Assembly (NCBI RefSeq): GCF_001017435.1
Contig: NZ_CP011371.1
Coordinates: forward strand, 6,138,001-6,202,000
DNA: 64,000 nucleotides
Direction: 5' to 3'
Source of the DNA: Caldimonas brevitalea
GTDB taxonomy: Bacteria; Pseudomonadota; Gammaproteobacteria; Burkholderiales; Burkholderiaceae_C
The notes under the pieces are model-generated. The model worked only from the letters and a program-made list of their open reading frames with translations, was not told the DNA's origin and ran no database searches. The translations under genes and the position numbers were made by a program. Of this stretch, positions 50,834-60,146 are shown piece by piece; position 1 is the first letter of the stretch; every line of letters begins with the position of its first letter.

Positions 50834-51634
50834 TCAGGTCGGCATCGCCTGCCAGACGCTGGAACGCGGCGCCTTGTAACGCGTGATGCACGCGTACGGG
50901 ATCGGGGTCAGGAACGACACTTCGTCGCCCCGGCTCGAGATCGCCAGGGTCTGCGACGCGTCGATGGTGTCGCCGTCGAGCACCACAAGGGGGTTGATCG
51001 GCGACGTGCATTCCAGCGAAGGCGGGTTGGACGTCAGCACATTCCGAGTTGTCAGCGTGTTGAGCGAGGGGAACGTCATCTCGTAGATGTAGCCGTCGGC
51101 GTAACCGCCGCACTCCTCGGTCAGGTCGGTCGAGATGTGCACCGTGCTGCGGTTCTTCTCGATCTTGACCTGGCGCACCAGGTCGATCAAGGACATGGCC
51201 GCGTTGCTGCCGTTGATGGCATCCTGCAGGCCCTTGGCCTGACGCGGCAGGTCGACGCTGTCACGCGTGCCCATGAAACGCTTCAGCAGGGTACGCGCCT
51301 GCTCGGCGCTCAACGACGCCCAGGCCGTGAAACCATTGCGCAGCTCTTGCGGGGGACGGGTGTCGCCGCGGTAAAACTTGTAGCCGCCGGGCGCTGCCGC
51401 GGCCACCTCCGACGCGGCCTCGCCCAACGCGGGCTTGGCCACCAGCTTTGGCGGTTTGATCGGCACCGGCGGCTTGACCCGTTCGGGCACGACGGGTGCG
51501 GGCGCACCGAGGCGCGCGGGTTGGCCGGGCAGCGTGCTTGGGAGCACGGTGCCGGTGCCGCGCTCGCATTTCAAGCACTTGCGGCCGGAACCCGCCGGGC
51601 CGGGGCACCAGGCGGCATTGTTGGGACAGGGCAT
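50834..51634 (-). CDS. Cholera-toxin-like ADP-ribosyltransferase, candidate secreted effector
   Basis: A 266-residue protein. The start at 51634 has AAGGAG nine bases upstream. Residues 1-25 are Cys-rich (CPNNAAWC, RKCLKC), and 28-82 are a Pro-rich linker; no signal peptide. Residues 85-255 match the pertussis/cholera/LT ART pattern: YKFYRGDTRPPQELRNGF (catalytic Arg89), STVHISTDLTEE (STS-like strand, 168-170), GGYADGYIYEM, and GDEVSFLTPIPYACITRYKA (catalytic Glu238), comparable to the end of LT-A (EVSALGGIP). The first Glu of E-x-E is replaced by Gly236. NAD-dependent modification of a host or rival protein is expected. Target unknown; no immunity gene adjoins it. Confidence 0.72.
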   Translation of the reverse strand: MPCPNNAAWCPGPAGSGRKCLKCERGTGTVLPSTLPGQPARLGAPAPVVPERVKPPVPIKPPKLVAKPALGEAASEVAAAAPGGYKFYRGDTRPPQELRNGFTAWASLSAEQARTLLKRFMGTRDSVDLPRQAKGLQDAINGSNAAMSLIDLVRQVKIEKNRSTVHISTDLTEECGGYADGYIYEMTFPSLNTLTTRNVLTSNPPSLECTSPINPLVVLDGDTIDASQTLAISSRGDEVSFLTPIPYACITRYKAPRSSVWQAMPT

Positions 51635-52076
51635 GAGGAAAACTCCTTGCAGCTTCTGATGATGTGACCGATGTCTGTGTGAGGAAACTCGCACACAGGC
51701 AGCGCCTGACCGCAGCCATCGGCCACCCGAAATGGTGGGTGTGGGCGCCGCGCCCACGCGGTTGCGCCCCGGCAATGCCGAGGTTCGCTCGGTGCGCAAA
51801 TGCCGCACGCAAAGGGCGCGAAGGTGGCGACCATAGAAGCGAAGCGCGCGCGGCGGTACCCCTAACTTGTCGGTGCGCGCCGCCGCAACGCCCCCCTAAC
51901 TCTTGGGAAGGAGTGCACGCGACGTCTGTCGTACGCTCGCGCGGCATGCGCGGCCGGCTTTGCGTCGGGCCGCCACACACTACAGACAGTCAGCCGCGAA
52001 CAGGCGTTGCCGTCACCCACACGTCCGGCGCGAGACCTGGGTGCGCAGCACCGCCGGCCGGGGGGAACAGACCAAT
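51635..52076. other. Divergent intergenic region of about 440 bases
   Basis: No gene supported. It should hold promoters for the ART gene (minus) and for the lipoprotein operon (plus). GGGGGGAA stands 8-15 bases before the ATG at 52077. Confidence 0.4.
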
Positions 52077-54329
52077 ATGAATCAGAACCACGAGGGACAC
52101 CCCGGGCGTCGCACCCGGCCCGCCACCACCTTGCTGCTGGCGCTGCTGGGCGGCCTCGGCCTGGCCAGCCTTGCCAGCTGCGGCGGCGGGGGCGGCAGCA
52201 ACGAACGCGACAGCGGCCCCGAGCAGACCTACCTGAGCGTCGAAGCACAAGACGCCGACGGCGACACCTTGCGCTATCAATGGCGCGTGACCGGCGGCAC
52301 GGTGGACAACCGCAACGCCAAAGAGACGGTCTGGACGCTGCCCGACGGCCCGGGGCTGCATTTCGCCTACGTCAGCGTGTCGGACGGCAAGGGCGGCCAT
52401 GTCGAGCAGCAATACGCCGTGGCCAGCGACGCGCTCGACACCCCCGCCCCCACCCGCGCCCCGGTGCAACACGTGGCCCCGGCGGTGGCGGAGGTCGACG
52501 GCGGCACAGTGCGGCTCACCTTCCAGTCGGCCGACGCGACGCTGTTCACGCCGCCGCAAGGGGGTGCCGCGGCACGCCGTGCCGTCTACCTGCCCGACGT
52601 GCAGGTGGAGGTGCTCGACGCGTCCAACACCCAGGTGTATGCCGGTGCCAGCGACATCGGTGGCGAGCTGGGCCTGCCGCGCCTGGCGCAAGGCCAGACC
52701 TACCGCATCCAGTGCACCAGCACGCCGGGCACCGCCTTGCGCCGCTGTGGCGAGGTGACGCCCGGCGCCGGGTCGACCGCGCTCACGCTCGACCCCGCTG
52801 TGCCCGACAGCCGCAACCTGCGCCTTTACGGCCACGTGGCGCTGGCCGACGGCAGCGTGTGCGGCGTGCAGAACGAGTTCTTCGGCGTGCAATCGGCCGC
52901 CACCGTGCAGCTGCTGCAGCTCGACGGTGCGGCGCTGACGCCGCCCTTGCGCGTCAACCGCTATGGCGACTACGCGCTCGACGCGGCGGTGCCGCTCAAC
53001 GGCAAGCTGCAGCTGCGCGTGGCCTGCGAGGGTGTGGTGCGCACACTCGACGTGCCGGCGCCCCGCAACGGCGGCTACCTCGCCAGCCAGCCGGTGGAGC
53101 TGTCGTATGCCGTGCCCAACACGCGGCCGCGCATCCGCAAGATGGTGGCCAACGGGCCCGACGGCAACGTGCGCGGCCAGATGATCGAGCCCGAGTCTGG
53201 CGCGTCGTCGAACGGCCTGCCGGGCAGCGAGCAGTTCCTGACCTACAAGGGCAAGGACACCAAGCTGAGCAGCTGCATGTACTACCGCTCGATTGGCGCG
53301 GTGGGCGGCTGCGACGCGCAGGGCAATTTGCAACAACCCATCTCGCTCGACGACTGGAAGCGCCAGCACAAGTTCAAGCCCTATGCCGCCGGCAACACCG
53401 AGGTCGAGGCCGTCTACATCAACAAGATGGACCTGAACCTGGTGCGCCGCATGGTGGCCACCGACGTCGCGGCCGACCACAAGGCCTTCTACGTCTGCAA
53501 CCACCCGGGGCCGGAGGGCCGCACGCAACGCGAGGTGGAGGACGTGATCGCCACCGCGCTGGACGACGAGAAGCAGGTGGCCTGCGTCGCGATGGAGTGG
53601 TCGGTGACGCCGGGCACAAATGGCGATCGGCCGTTCACCAAGTTCCTGACCTTCGGGCCGGACGGCGCGCTGATGGCCTCGGTCAATCTCGACGGCCGCG
53701 GTGAAAAATACCTGCCGGGCGCCTGCGTGGCCTGCCATGGCGGCACGCAGTACAGCGGGCGCTTCCCCGAGAAGGGCAACCCCTCGCCCAACCTCGGCTC
53801 CAACTTCCTGCCCTTCGACACCGCCAACTATCTGTTCTCGACCAAGGGCGGGCTGACCGAGGCGGCGCAGAGCGACGCGCTGCACCGGCTCAATCAACTG
53901 GTAAAAGCCACCTCCCCGGCGCCGGCCACCGTCGCGCTGATTGACCACTGGTATGCCGGCGGCGGCACCACGCTGAACAAGGCGTATGTGCCCGACGTGT
54001 GGCTGCAGGCCGATGCGCAGCCGGCCACGGCTGGCGCGGCGACCTTCTACCGTGAGGTGATCGCCACCTCGTGCCGCACCTGCCACACGGCGATGCGCGA
54101 ACCCTTCGACTGGGACTCGCGGCTGCCGCGCCCGGTCGGCGCGCCGCCGCTGCGCCATGTCTGCGGCGGCTCGGCCGACCTCGCGCTCAACGCCTCGATG
54201 CCCAATGCGCTGATCTCGCACGACCGCCTGCTGGACCGGGCGCGCAGCGACGCCAACCTGGCCGCGCTGATGCGCACCTTCCTCGGCTGCGAGGCACCGG
54301 CGGCCGACCCCGTTTATCCGAAACGCTGA
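52077..54329 (+). CDS. Dihaem cytochrome-type lipoprotein with N-terminal PKD/Ig-like domain
   Basis: A 750-residue lipoprotein: LLLALLGGLGLASLASCGGG gives the signal and lipid Cys. Residues 40-110 (QDADGDTLRYQWRVTGGTVD, HFAYVSVSDGKGGHVEQQYA) are a PKD/Ig-like domain. A carboxypeptidase-regulatory-like beta domain follows (residues 130-360). The C-terminal half carries two CXXCH haem motifs, CVACH at 550 and CRTCH at 666, with further Cys residues. It presumably transfers electrons in the periplasm or on the outer membrane. It starts a block of five genes in the same direction: OmpA lipoprotein, haem-containing repeat protein, intramembrane protease and porin. Confidence 0.75.
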   Translation: MNQNHEGHPGRRTRPATTLLLALLGGLGLASLASCGGGGGSNERDSGPEQTYLSVEAQDADGDTLRYQWRVTGGTVDNRNAKETVWTLPDGPGLHFAYVSVSDGKGGHVEQQYAVASDALDTPAPTRAPVQHVAPAVAEVDGGTVRLTFQSADATLFTPPQGGAAARRAVYLPDVQVEVLDASNTQVYAGASDIGGELGLPRLAQGQTYRIQCTSTPGTALRRCGEVTPGAGSTALTLDPAVPDSRNLRLYGHVALADGSVCGVQNEFFGVQSAATVQLLQLDGAALTPPLRVNRYGDYALDAAVPLNGKLQLRVACEGVVRTLDVPAPRNGGYLASQPVELSYAVPNTRPRIRKMVANGPDGNVRGQMIEPESGASSNGLPGSEQFLTYKGKDTKLSSCMYYRSIGAVGGCDAQGNLQQPISLDDWKRQHKFKPYAAGNTEVEAVYINKMDLNLVRRMVATDVAADHKAFYVCNHPGPEGRTQREVEDVIATALDDEKQVACVAMEWSVTPGTNGDRPFTKFLTFGPDGALMASVNLDGRGEKYLPGACVACHGGTQYSGRFPEKGNPSPNLGSNFLPFDTANYLFSTKGGLTEAAQSDALHRLNQLVKATSPAPATVALIDHWYAGGGTTLNKAYVPDVWLQADAQPATAGAATFYREVIATSCRTCHTAMREPFDWDSRLPRPVGAPPLRHVCGGSADLALNASMPNALISHDRLLDRARSDANLAALMRTFLGCEAPAADPVYPKR

Positions 54330-54394
54330 CACCTCACCGATCGACTGCCCCTCGCGCCGCCCAGCGTGCGGCGTCGGGCTGCAAGGAGTGTTGA

Positions 54395-55729
54395 ATGAAG
54401 ATCCGCCTGCCCAGACGTTTTTGCCTGGTCTCCCTCGCCGTGTCGCTGGCGCTGCTCGGCGCCTGCAGCAACGTCGGCCCGTCGGCCCCTGCCGTGACGG
54501 CGCCGCGCGCGGCCACGGCCCCGGCCCCCGTCGCCGCGGCCACGGCCAGCACCACCACCCCCACCAGCGTGCCACCGCTGCCGGAGGTCGCGTTGCCCGC
54601 CGACGCCCAACAACTGCCCGACGACAAGCTGCAGCCGGTCCGCTTCGAAGACGCGGTGGCGCGTGCGGGCGAGCAGCTGTTCCGTGAAGCCAAGCTGCGA
54701 CTGGGCGGTGAGCAACGCACGCTGGTGATCGACCCGTTGATCGACGCCAACACCGGCGCGCAGACCACCAGCACGGTGCGCATGGGCGAGCAACTCGAGA
54801 CCCTCGCCAAGTCGGGCAAGCCGGGCTGGCAGGTGCAGCCGCTGACGCGCAAGGCGCTGGCCACGCAGCCGCTGCTGCTGATCGGCACGGTGACGCCGAT
54901 CAACACGCGCCGCAGCATCGACACGCAGCCCGACGCCTTCCGCATCTGGGTCACGTTGATCGACCTGCGCACCAAGCAGGTCATCGCCAAGCGGCTCGAC
55001 CGCGCCAGCGTCGACAGCGTGAACGCCGAACCGGTTTCCTACTTCCGCGACAGCCCGACCTGGCACAAGGACAAGACGGTGCAGGGCTACATCAACTCGT
55101 GCCAGGTCAACACGCGCGTGGGTGACCTGGCCGACCCGGAGTACCTGGCCCGCCTGCCGGCCGCCGCAGTGCTGAACGAGGCCACGCTGGCCTACGGCCA
55201 GGGCGACATCCCGACCGCCAACGGTCTCTACAAGGAAGCCCGCACGCTGGCCGAACCGGGCGACCTGCGGGTGCTCAACGGCCTCTACCTGACCAGCTGG
55301 AAGCTGGGCCAGCGTGAAGCCGCCAAGGAGGCCTTCAACAGCCTGGTGGCGTCGGGCCTGGAGTCGAAGCGGCTGCCGATCAAGCTGCTGTTCCAGCCGG
55401 GCCGCACCAGCTTCATCGAGGTGGGCGACCTGATGCAGCAATACGAGGTGTGGCTGAGTTCGCTGTCGAGCACGGCCGGCGCGGTGCCGGCCTGCATCAA
55501 CGTGGTGGGGCACACCAGCCGCACCGGCAGCGCACGTGTCAACGAAGAGCTGTCGCGCCGGCGGGCGGAGCAGGTGGTGCGGCTGCTGGAACAGCGCAAC
55601 CGCAGCCTCGGAGCCCGGCTGAGCGCCAAGGGCGTGGGCTCGCGCGAGGCGCTGGTGGGCCTGGGCACCGACGATCTGCGCGATGCGCTCGACCGGCGGG
55701 TCGAGTTCCGCGTGGTCGATTGCGTGTGA
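54395..55729 (+). CDS. OmpA-family lipoprotein
   Basis: A 444-residue protein starting 66 bases after the previous stop, with AAGGAG before the ATG. Lipoprotein signal: RRFCLVSLAVSLALLGACSN. The C-terminal 110 residues are an OmpA-like peptidoglycan-binding domain (CINVVGHTSRTGSARVNEEL, RRRAEQVVRLLEQ, LDRRVEFRVVDCV). Residues 70-200 contain a FlgO/CsgG-like region (AGEQLFREAKLRLGGEQRTL, VRMGEQLETLAKSGKPGWQV). Residues 230-330 have TPR-like helices (AVLNEATLAYGQGDIPTANG). It probably links an outer-membrane complex to the cell wall. Confidence 0.82.
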   Translation: MKIRLPRRFCLVSLAVSLALLGACSNVGPSAPAVTAPRAATAPAPVAAATASTTTPTSVPPLPEVALPADAQQLPDDKLQPVRFEDAVARAGEQLFREAKLRLGGEQRTLVIDPLIDANTGAQTTSTVRMGEQLETLAKSGKPGWQVQPLTRKALATQPLLLIGTVTPINTRRSIDTQPDAFRIWVTLIDLRTKQVIAKRLDRASVDSVNAEPVSYFRDSPTWHKDKTVQGYINSCQVNTRVGDLADPEYLARLPAAAVLNEATLAYGQGDIPTANGLYKEARTLAEPGDLRVLNGLYLTSWKLGQREAAKEAFNSLVASGLESKRLPIKLLFQPGRTSFIEVGDLMQQYEVWLSSLSSTAGAVPACINVVGHTSRTGSARVNEELSRRRAEQVVRLLEQRNRSLGARLSAKGVGSREALVGLGTDDLRDALDRRVEFRVVDCV

Positions 55730-55847
55730 GCAGAGGTCGGGGCGGGCCTGGTCGGGACTAAAAAGCCGCGGACCATCACGAGAGTCGAACCGACCCACAC
55801 AAACCCATAAACAAACGGGCGCAACGATGAAGGCGGGAGGGGTGCAC

Positions 55848-58403
55848 ATGGGTGCCGAAGCATCAACGGTGGCGACAGGCGTCACCAGGGGCGCCCTGTG
55901 GCGCAAGGTCCGCGGTATGCGCGCCGGGCTGGCTGCGGCGGTGGCGCTCGCGGCTCAGGCGCTGGCGCCGCAGACGGCCCTCGCGCAGGCGGTGACGCTG
56001 CCGGACACGGCCTACAGGGCCAAGTGCATAGCGTGCCACGAGTATCCGGTCCGCGTGCTGAGCACGGGGGCGAGCCCGCTCGGCTACGGCAAGATCATCG
56101 GCAACGCCAAGATCGACGGCACGGTCGCGCAGATGCGCACCGCGATGCCGGCCGCCTACGCCTACAACCTGAGCCCGGAAGCGATCAGCGACGCGGAAGT
56201 GGCGCAGGTACAGTCGTTCCTGCGCATGGTGCGCGACCTGGTGGTGATCCCATCGGTGCCGGCCTTCCCGACCACCGTGGCCGGCACGACCAGCGGAGCC
56301 CCAGGCACTATCACGATCGCCAATGCGCGGGCCGCCGCGGTGCCCTACAGCTATAGCGTCACCGGCGCGAATGCCGGCGACTTCTCGGTGTCGGCCTCGT
56401 GCACCGGGGGCTCGGTGCCGGCCGACAACACCGACACGCCTTGCACGCTGACCGTGCAGTTCTCACCCAGCGCGGCGGGCGTCAGCGGCACGCGCAGTGC
56501 CACCCTGGTGCTGAGCTTCACCGGCACCAGCGGCGACCCGACACCGCCGACGCGCAACATTCCGCTGCAAGGCGACGCGCAGGTGCTGGCACCGCAGTTC
56601 AGCATCTCACCCACCGGCCTGACCTTCTCGGCGGTGGCGGGGGCCAGCACCACCGGCACCGCCACCATCACCAACGGCGGCAATGCCAACCTGGTGCTCG
56701 GCACGCTGAGTTTCAGCGGCGCGCAGGCCAGCGACTACTCGTTCGGCGCCGGCAACCAATGTGTGGCATCGGGTGTGTTGACGCCGGGCAGCAACTGCCA
56801 ACTGGTGGTGCAGTTCGCCCCCCCGGCGGCCGGTGCCCGCAACGCCAGCCTCAGCATCACCCACAACGCCAGCGGCAGCCCGCAGGTGCTGACGCTGGCG
56901 GGCACCGCGACGCCGGCGCCGCAGCCCGCGATCGAACTGAGCGTGGCGTCGGTCGCGTTCGGCGACACCCAGCTGGGCAGCACGGCACAACGCTCGTTCA
57001 CGGTGCGCAACAGCGGCCAGGCACCGCTCGGCTTCACCAGCTTCACGCTCGGTGGTGCGGCGGCCGGCGACTACACGCGCGGCGGCACCTGCACGACGGG
57101 CACGCCGCTGGCGGTCGGGGCCACCTGCAGCGTGACCCTCAGCTTCACGCCGGGCGCGCTCGGCTCGCGCTCCGCCACGTTGTCGATCGCCTCGAACGCG
57201 AGCAACGGCACCGCCAGCGTGCCGCTGAGCGGGTCGGGCGTGCCGGTGCCGGCTCCGGCCGTCAGCCTGTCGGCCGGCAGCCTCGACTTCGGCTCGCAGA
57301 CCGTGGGGGGGATCTACCCGGCACGCAGCGTGACGCTGACCAACAGCGGCAACCAACCACTGGTGTTGACGTCGCTGGCGGCCAGCGGGGCCGGCTTTGC
57401 GCTGACCACCGGGTCGCCCTGCCCGGCGACACTGGCCGCGGGCGCGAGCTGCACCGTGTCGGTCGGCTTCACGCCCACCGCGGCCGGCACCGATTACGCC
57501 GGCGCCATCGACATCGTCAGCAACGCGCCGGGGTCGCCCCATCGTGTGGCGCTGGCCGGGCGCGGCACGGTGGACGCAGTGCCGGCGCTGGTGTGGTCGC
57601 CCGCGGTGGCCCGCATGAGTTTCGGCGACGTGTCGGTGGGCACGGTGTCGGCGGTGCAGTCCGCCACGCTGACCAACCAGGGCCCGGGCGGCGCGGTGCT
57701 GCACATCGCCAATGCGGTGGGTGTCGGCGCGTCGAGCTATTCGGTGACGCTGGCCGGTTGCACCGTCGGCCAAGTGATCTTCCAGGGCCAGAGCTGCCAG
57801 GTGAACGTGCAGTTCACACCCGACGGTGCCGGCGAGAAGACCGCGACGGTGCAGGTGGCCAGCTCGGGCAGCCACCCGCCGACCTTGACGCTGCAAGGCA
57901 CCGGCCTGGCGGCACCGGGCGCCGGCCTGGCCGTGTCGGCCACCGCAGTGAGTTTCAGCGGCACACAACAGGGCAGCCGGTCGCTACCGTCGGAGCTGAC
58001 GCTGAGCAGCCGCGGCACCGGCAGCCTGCGGGTGACCGGGCTCGAGGTGCAAGGCCCCTACAACGTGCAGAACAAGTCGTGCCCCACCCTGCCCTTCACG
58101 CTGCCGCCCGGCAGCGAATGCACGCTGAGCATCACCTTCGAACCCACCGGCACCGGCGCGGCCGGCGGTGTGCTGAGCATCACCAGCGACGCCAGTGCGA
58201 CACCCCAACAGGTGACGTTGAGCGGCGAAGGCACGCCGGCCGCCGACACCTCGGGCGGCGGTTGCTCGCTGGTCGAGGGGGACACGCTGGTCGACCCGAC
58301 CCTGTGGGCACTGCTGCTGGCAGCCGGCGGCGTGCTGGTTTGGCGCCGGCGCGAAGGAGCGGCCGACGCCCGCGCGTCGCGGCACGGCGGAGCGCGGACG
58401 TGA
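55848..58403 (+). CDS. Choice-of-anchor-D repeat protein with haem motif and JDVT-CTERM-like sorting tail
   Basis: An 851-residue exported protein. The ATG at 55848 has GGGAGGGG upstream; 55827 and 55917 are also in frame. The signal peptide is around RAGLAAAVALAAQALAPQTA. Then comes a small haem domain with CIACHEYP. About six Ig-like choice-of-anchor-D repeats follow (each with patterns like SFTVRNSGQAPLGFTSFTL and CSVTLSFTPGALGSRSATL). The tail is SGGGCSLVEGDTLVDPTLWA, then LLLAAGGVLVWRRREG: a Cys-containing signature, a short (V)DPT motif, one hydrophobic helix and Arg cluster. This fits the JDVT-CTERM class. The next gene, overlapping by GTGA, encodes the probable processing protease. 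Confidence 0.8.
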   Translation: MGAEASTVATGVTRGALWRKVRGMRAGLAAAVALAAQALAPQTALAQAVTLPDTAYRAKCIACHEYPVRVLSTGASPLGYGKIIGNAKIDGTVAQMRTAMPAAYAYNLSPEAISDAEVAQVQSFLRMVRDLVVIPSVPAFPTTVAGTTSGAPGTITIANARAAAVPYSYSVTGANAGDFSVSASCTGGSVPADNTDTPCTLTVQFSPSAAGVSGTRSATLVLSFTGTSGDPTPPTRNIPLQGDAQVLAPQFSISPTGLTFSAVAGASTTGTATITNGGNANLVLGTLSFSGAQASDYSFGAGNQCVASGVLTPGSNCQLVVQFAPPAAGARNASLSITHNASGSPQVLTLAGTATPAPQPAIELSVASVAFGDTQLGSTAQRSFTVRNSGQAPLGFTSFTLGGAAAGDYTRGGTCTTGTPLAVGATCSVTLSFTPGALGSRSATLSIASNASNGTASVPLSGSGVPVPAPAVSLSAGSLDFGSQTVGGIYPARSVTLTNSGNQPLVLTSLAASGAGFALTTGSPCPATLAAGASCTVSVGFTPTAAGTDYAGAIDIVSNAPGSPHRVALAGRGTVDAVPALVWSPAVARMSFGDVSVGTVSAVQSATLTNQGPGGAVLHIANAVGVGASSYSVTLAGCTVGQVIFQGQSCQVNVQFTPDGAGEKTATVQVASSGSHPPTLTLQGTGLAAPGAGLAVSATAVSFSGTQQGSRSLPSELTLSSRGTGSLRVTGLEVQGPYNVQNKSCPTLPFTLPPGSECTLSITFEPTGTGAAGGVLSITSDASATPQQVTLSGEGTPAADTSGGGCSLVEGDTLVDPTLWALLLAAGGVLVWRRREGAADARASRHGGART

Positions 58404-58900
58404 TCGCACGCAGCCACGACTGGAGCGCTCCGTATGGCAGGGCCGCGGCTGCGCTGCTGCGTGCCAAGCCGCACGTGATGCAAGGCCGGCCGGGCCCGCG
58501 GCCGGCGTGGCCGGCCGCTGCTGCTGCGGCGGCGGTGTTGCTGGTCGCGATGACAGCCGCCTGGTCGACCGGGCAGCCGCCCTTGCGCGCGGCGTTGCTG
58601 GTCGCACTCGTGCCGCTGGCCGAGGAGATCGTGTTCCGCCGCGGTTTGCAGGAGACGCTGCTGCGCCGGGGAGCGTCGCCGATGGGGGCCAACCTGCTCA
58701 CGGTGTTCGCCTTCGGCGCCGCCCATGCGGCGGTGCGCGGCGACCTCGCCGGTGCTGCCGTGGCGTTGCCGGCCTTGTGGATCGGCGCGCTCTATGGCCG
58801 CACCCGCCGCGTGGCCCCCTGCGCCGTGCTGCATGGCGGCCTCAACGCGCTGTGGCTGGCCGCGCCCGCCCTGCTCGCCCACGTCCCGGCGCTCGGCTGA
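58400..58900 (+). CDS. mrtJ: CPBP-family intramembrane glutamic protease, probable JDVT-CTERM protease (MrtJ-like)
   Basis: A 166-residue protein from a GTG that overlaps the stop of the JDVT-CTERM protein. Hydrophobic segments AWPAAAAAAAVLLVAMTAAW and LRAALLVALVPLAEEI lead to the CPBP motifs EEIVFRRGLQETLLRRG (catalytic Glu pair), TVFAFGAAHAAVRG (His) and CAVLHGGLNALWLAAPALLA. CPBP proteases of the MrtJ type are encoded beside JDVT-CTERM substrates. It is shorter than usual CPBP proteins (about 200-300), as expected for MrtJ. The gene symbol is based on family and context, not a search. Confidence 0.75.
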   Translation: MIARSHDWSAPYGRAAAALLRAKPHVMQGRPGPRPAWPAAAAAAAVLLVAMTAAWSTGQPPLRAALLVALVPLAEEIVFRRGLQETLLRRGASPMGANLLTVFAFGAAHAAVRGDLAGAAVALPALWIGALYGRTRRVAPCAVLHGGLNALWLAAPALLAHVPALG

Positions 58901-58944
58901 TGACCATGGGCATCCCACATCTTTCCATCCGGAGGGCCGTCTTC

Positions 58945-59958
58945 GTGCCTCATTTGTCCCGATCCGTTTGCGCCGCGTTGTGCGCATTGAGCCTGGCAGC
59001 CTTCAGCGGCGGCGCGCAGGCCCAGACCGATGTGTCGTTCCACGGTGTGCTCGATTTCTCTTACGGGCGCTTCGAACCCAGCGGCACGATCCGCGAGCAC
59101 CGCTACAACAGCAATTCGATGACGGCCACCCATGTGGGCATGACCGCGAAGCACGGCTTCGACGGCGGCTGGACGCCGGGGGTGACGCTCGAGACCTTTG
59201 TGCGGTTGGAGAAGCTGCGCACCGGCCGCACCAACGACGACCCCTTCTTCTCGCGCAATGCCTACGCCTTTCTGGGCAGCGACTACGGCACGCTGCGCCT
59301 GGGCCGCCAGTTGACGCCGCTGTTCGACAGCACCACCCGCTTCAACGCGCTGGCCAACTCGGTGTCGTTCTCGCCGGCGGTGCGGCATCTGTTCGGCAGC
59401 GGCGCGCTGGAAGGTGCACAAGGCGACTTCTATTGGAACCGCGCGGTCGGCTATGTGTCGCCCAACCTCGACGGCCTGGTGGCCAACGTGATGTATGCGC
59501 GCGGCCCGTCCGAGCTGAAGGGCGATTACAGCGGCGGCAGCCTGGTGTACTCGCGCGGGCTGTGGGCGGTGTCGCTGGCGGCGCAGGACGTGCGGGTGCG
59601 TGACGACATCGACGATGGCATCGATGAACAGGTGTGGCAGTTGGGGGCGGCCTACAACTTCGGCTTCGCCAAGCTGTTCGGCCTGTACACGCAGACCCGC
59701 GACCGCGAACTGGAAGTGCGCAGCAAGATCGCCTCGACCGGCTTGTCGGTGCCGGTCGGGCCGGGCAGCGTGCTGGCGCAGGTGGCCTACACCACCGCCG
59801 AGGGGCCGGCCGTCGATCGCAAGCACACGACCACCAGCGCGGCTTACCTGTACGCCTATTCGAGCCTGACCGATTTGTATGTGGTGGGCATGGACGACCG
59901 CGTGCGAGGGCAGACCAAGGGGCAGTCGGTGGCGTTGGGGGTGCGGACGCGGTTTTGA
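58945..59958 (+). CDS. Gram-negative porin
   Basis: A 337-residue protein. A GTG at 58945 with GGAGGG nine bases upstream gives a canonical signal peptide (PHLSRSVCAALCALSLAAFS, then GGAQA); an ATG at 58900 overlapping the protease stop would add 15 residues. The mature protein begins QTDVSFHGVLDFSYGRFEPS and shows beta-barrel strands (SDYGTLRLGRQLTPLFDSTT, GDFYWNRAVGYVSPNLDGLV, WQLGAAYNFGFAKLFGLYTQ), ending VALGVRTRF with terminal Phe for BAM recognition. General diffusion porin type of beta-proteobacteria. Confidence 0.88.
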   Translation: MPHLSRSVCAALCALSLAAFSGGAQAQTDVSFHGVLDFSYGRFEPSGTIREHRYNSNSMTATHVGMTAKHGFDGGWTPGVTLETFVRLEKLRTGRTNDDPFFSRNAYAFLGSDYGTLRLGRQLTPLFDSTTRFNALANSVSFSPAVRHLFGSGALEGAQGDFYWNRAVGYVSPNLDGLVANVMYARGPSELKGDYSGGSLVYSRGLWAVSLAAQDVRVRDDIDDGIDEQVWQLGAAYNFGFAKLFGLYTQTRDRELEVRSKIASTGLSVPVGPGSVLAQVAYTTAEGPAVDRKHTTTSAAYLYAYSSLTDLYVVGMDDRVRGQTKGQSVALGVRTRF

Positions 59959-60093
59959 GCGGCACGCCGTCCGGCGAACCGGGCAGCGTCGAGCCGCTCC
60001 TGCCGGTCGGCCGTTGACGGTTGTGGCGGGTCCCCGGAGGCAGTCATGCTGCAGGCGGTGCGCGAGCGTCGATTCCGTTCCATTTTCAGACAC

Positions 60094-60122
60094 TTCCGAG
60101 CAATTACGTACGTACGTATAAT
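60094..60122 (+). promoter_or_regulatory. Promoter with palindromic spacer for the ATPase gene
   Basis: TATAAT (60117-60122) is a perfect -10; TTCCGA (60094-60099) is a weak -35 at 17 bases. The spacer contains the self-complementary TACGTACGTACGTA, a possible operator. Confidence 0.6.
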
Positions 60123-60146
60123 TCGTCCGTAATCGTGGAGGATCCG

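Noticed and set aside
51990..54575. 861-codon minus-strand frame opposite the dihaem lipoprotein
   Set aside because: Shadow of the lipoprotein gene: Arg/His-rich, without domains. The plus strand has the signal peptide and haem motifs.
56399..58399. Long plus-strand frame upstream of the CPBP protease in the same frame
   Set aside because: It runs inside the repeat protein gene in another frame; only the part from GTG 58400 is membrane-protease-like.
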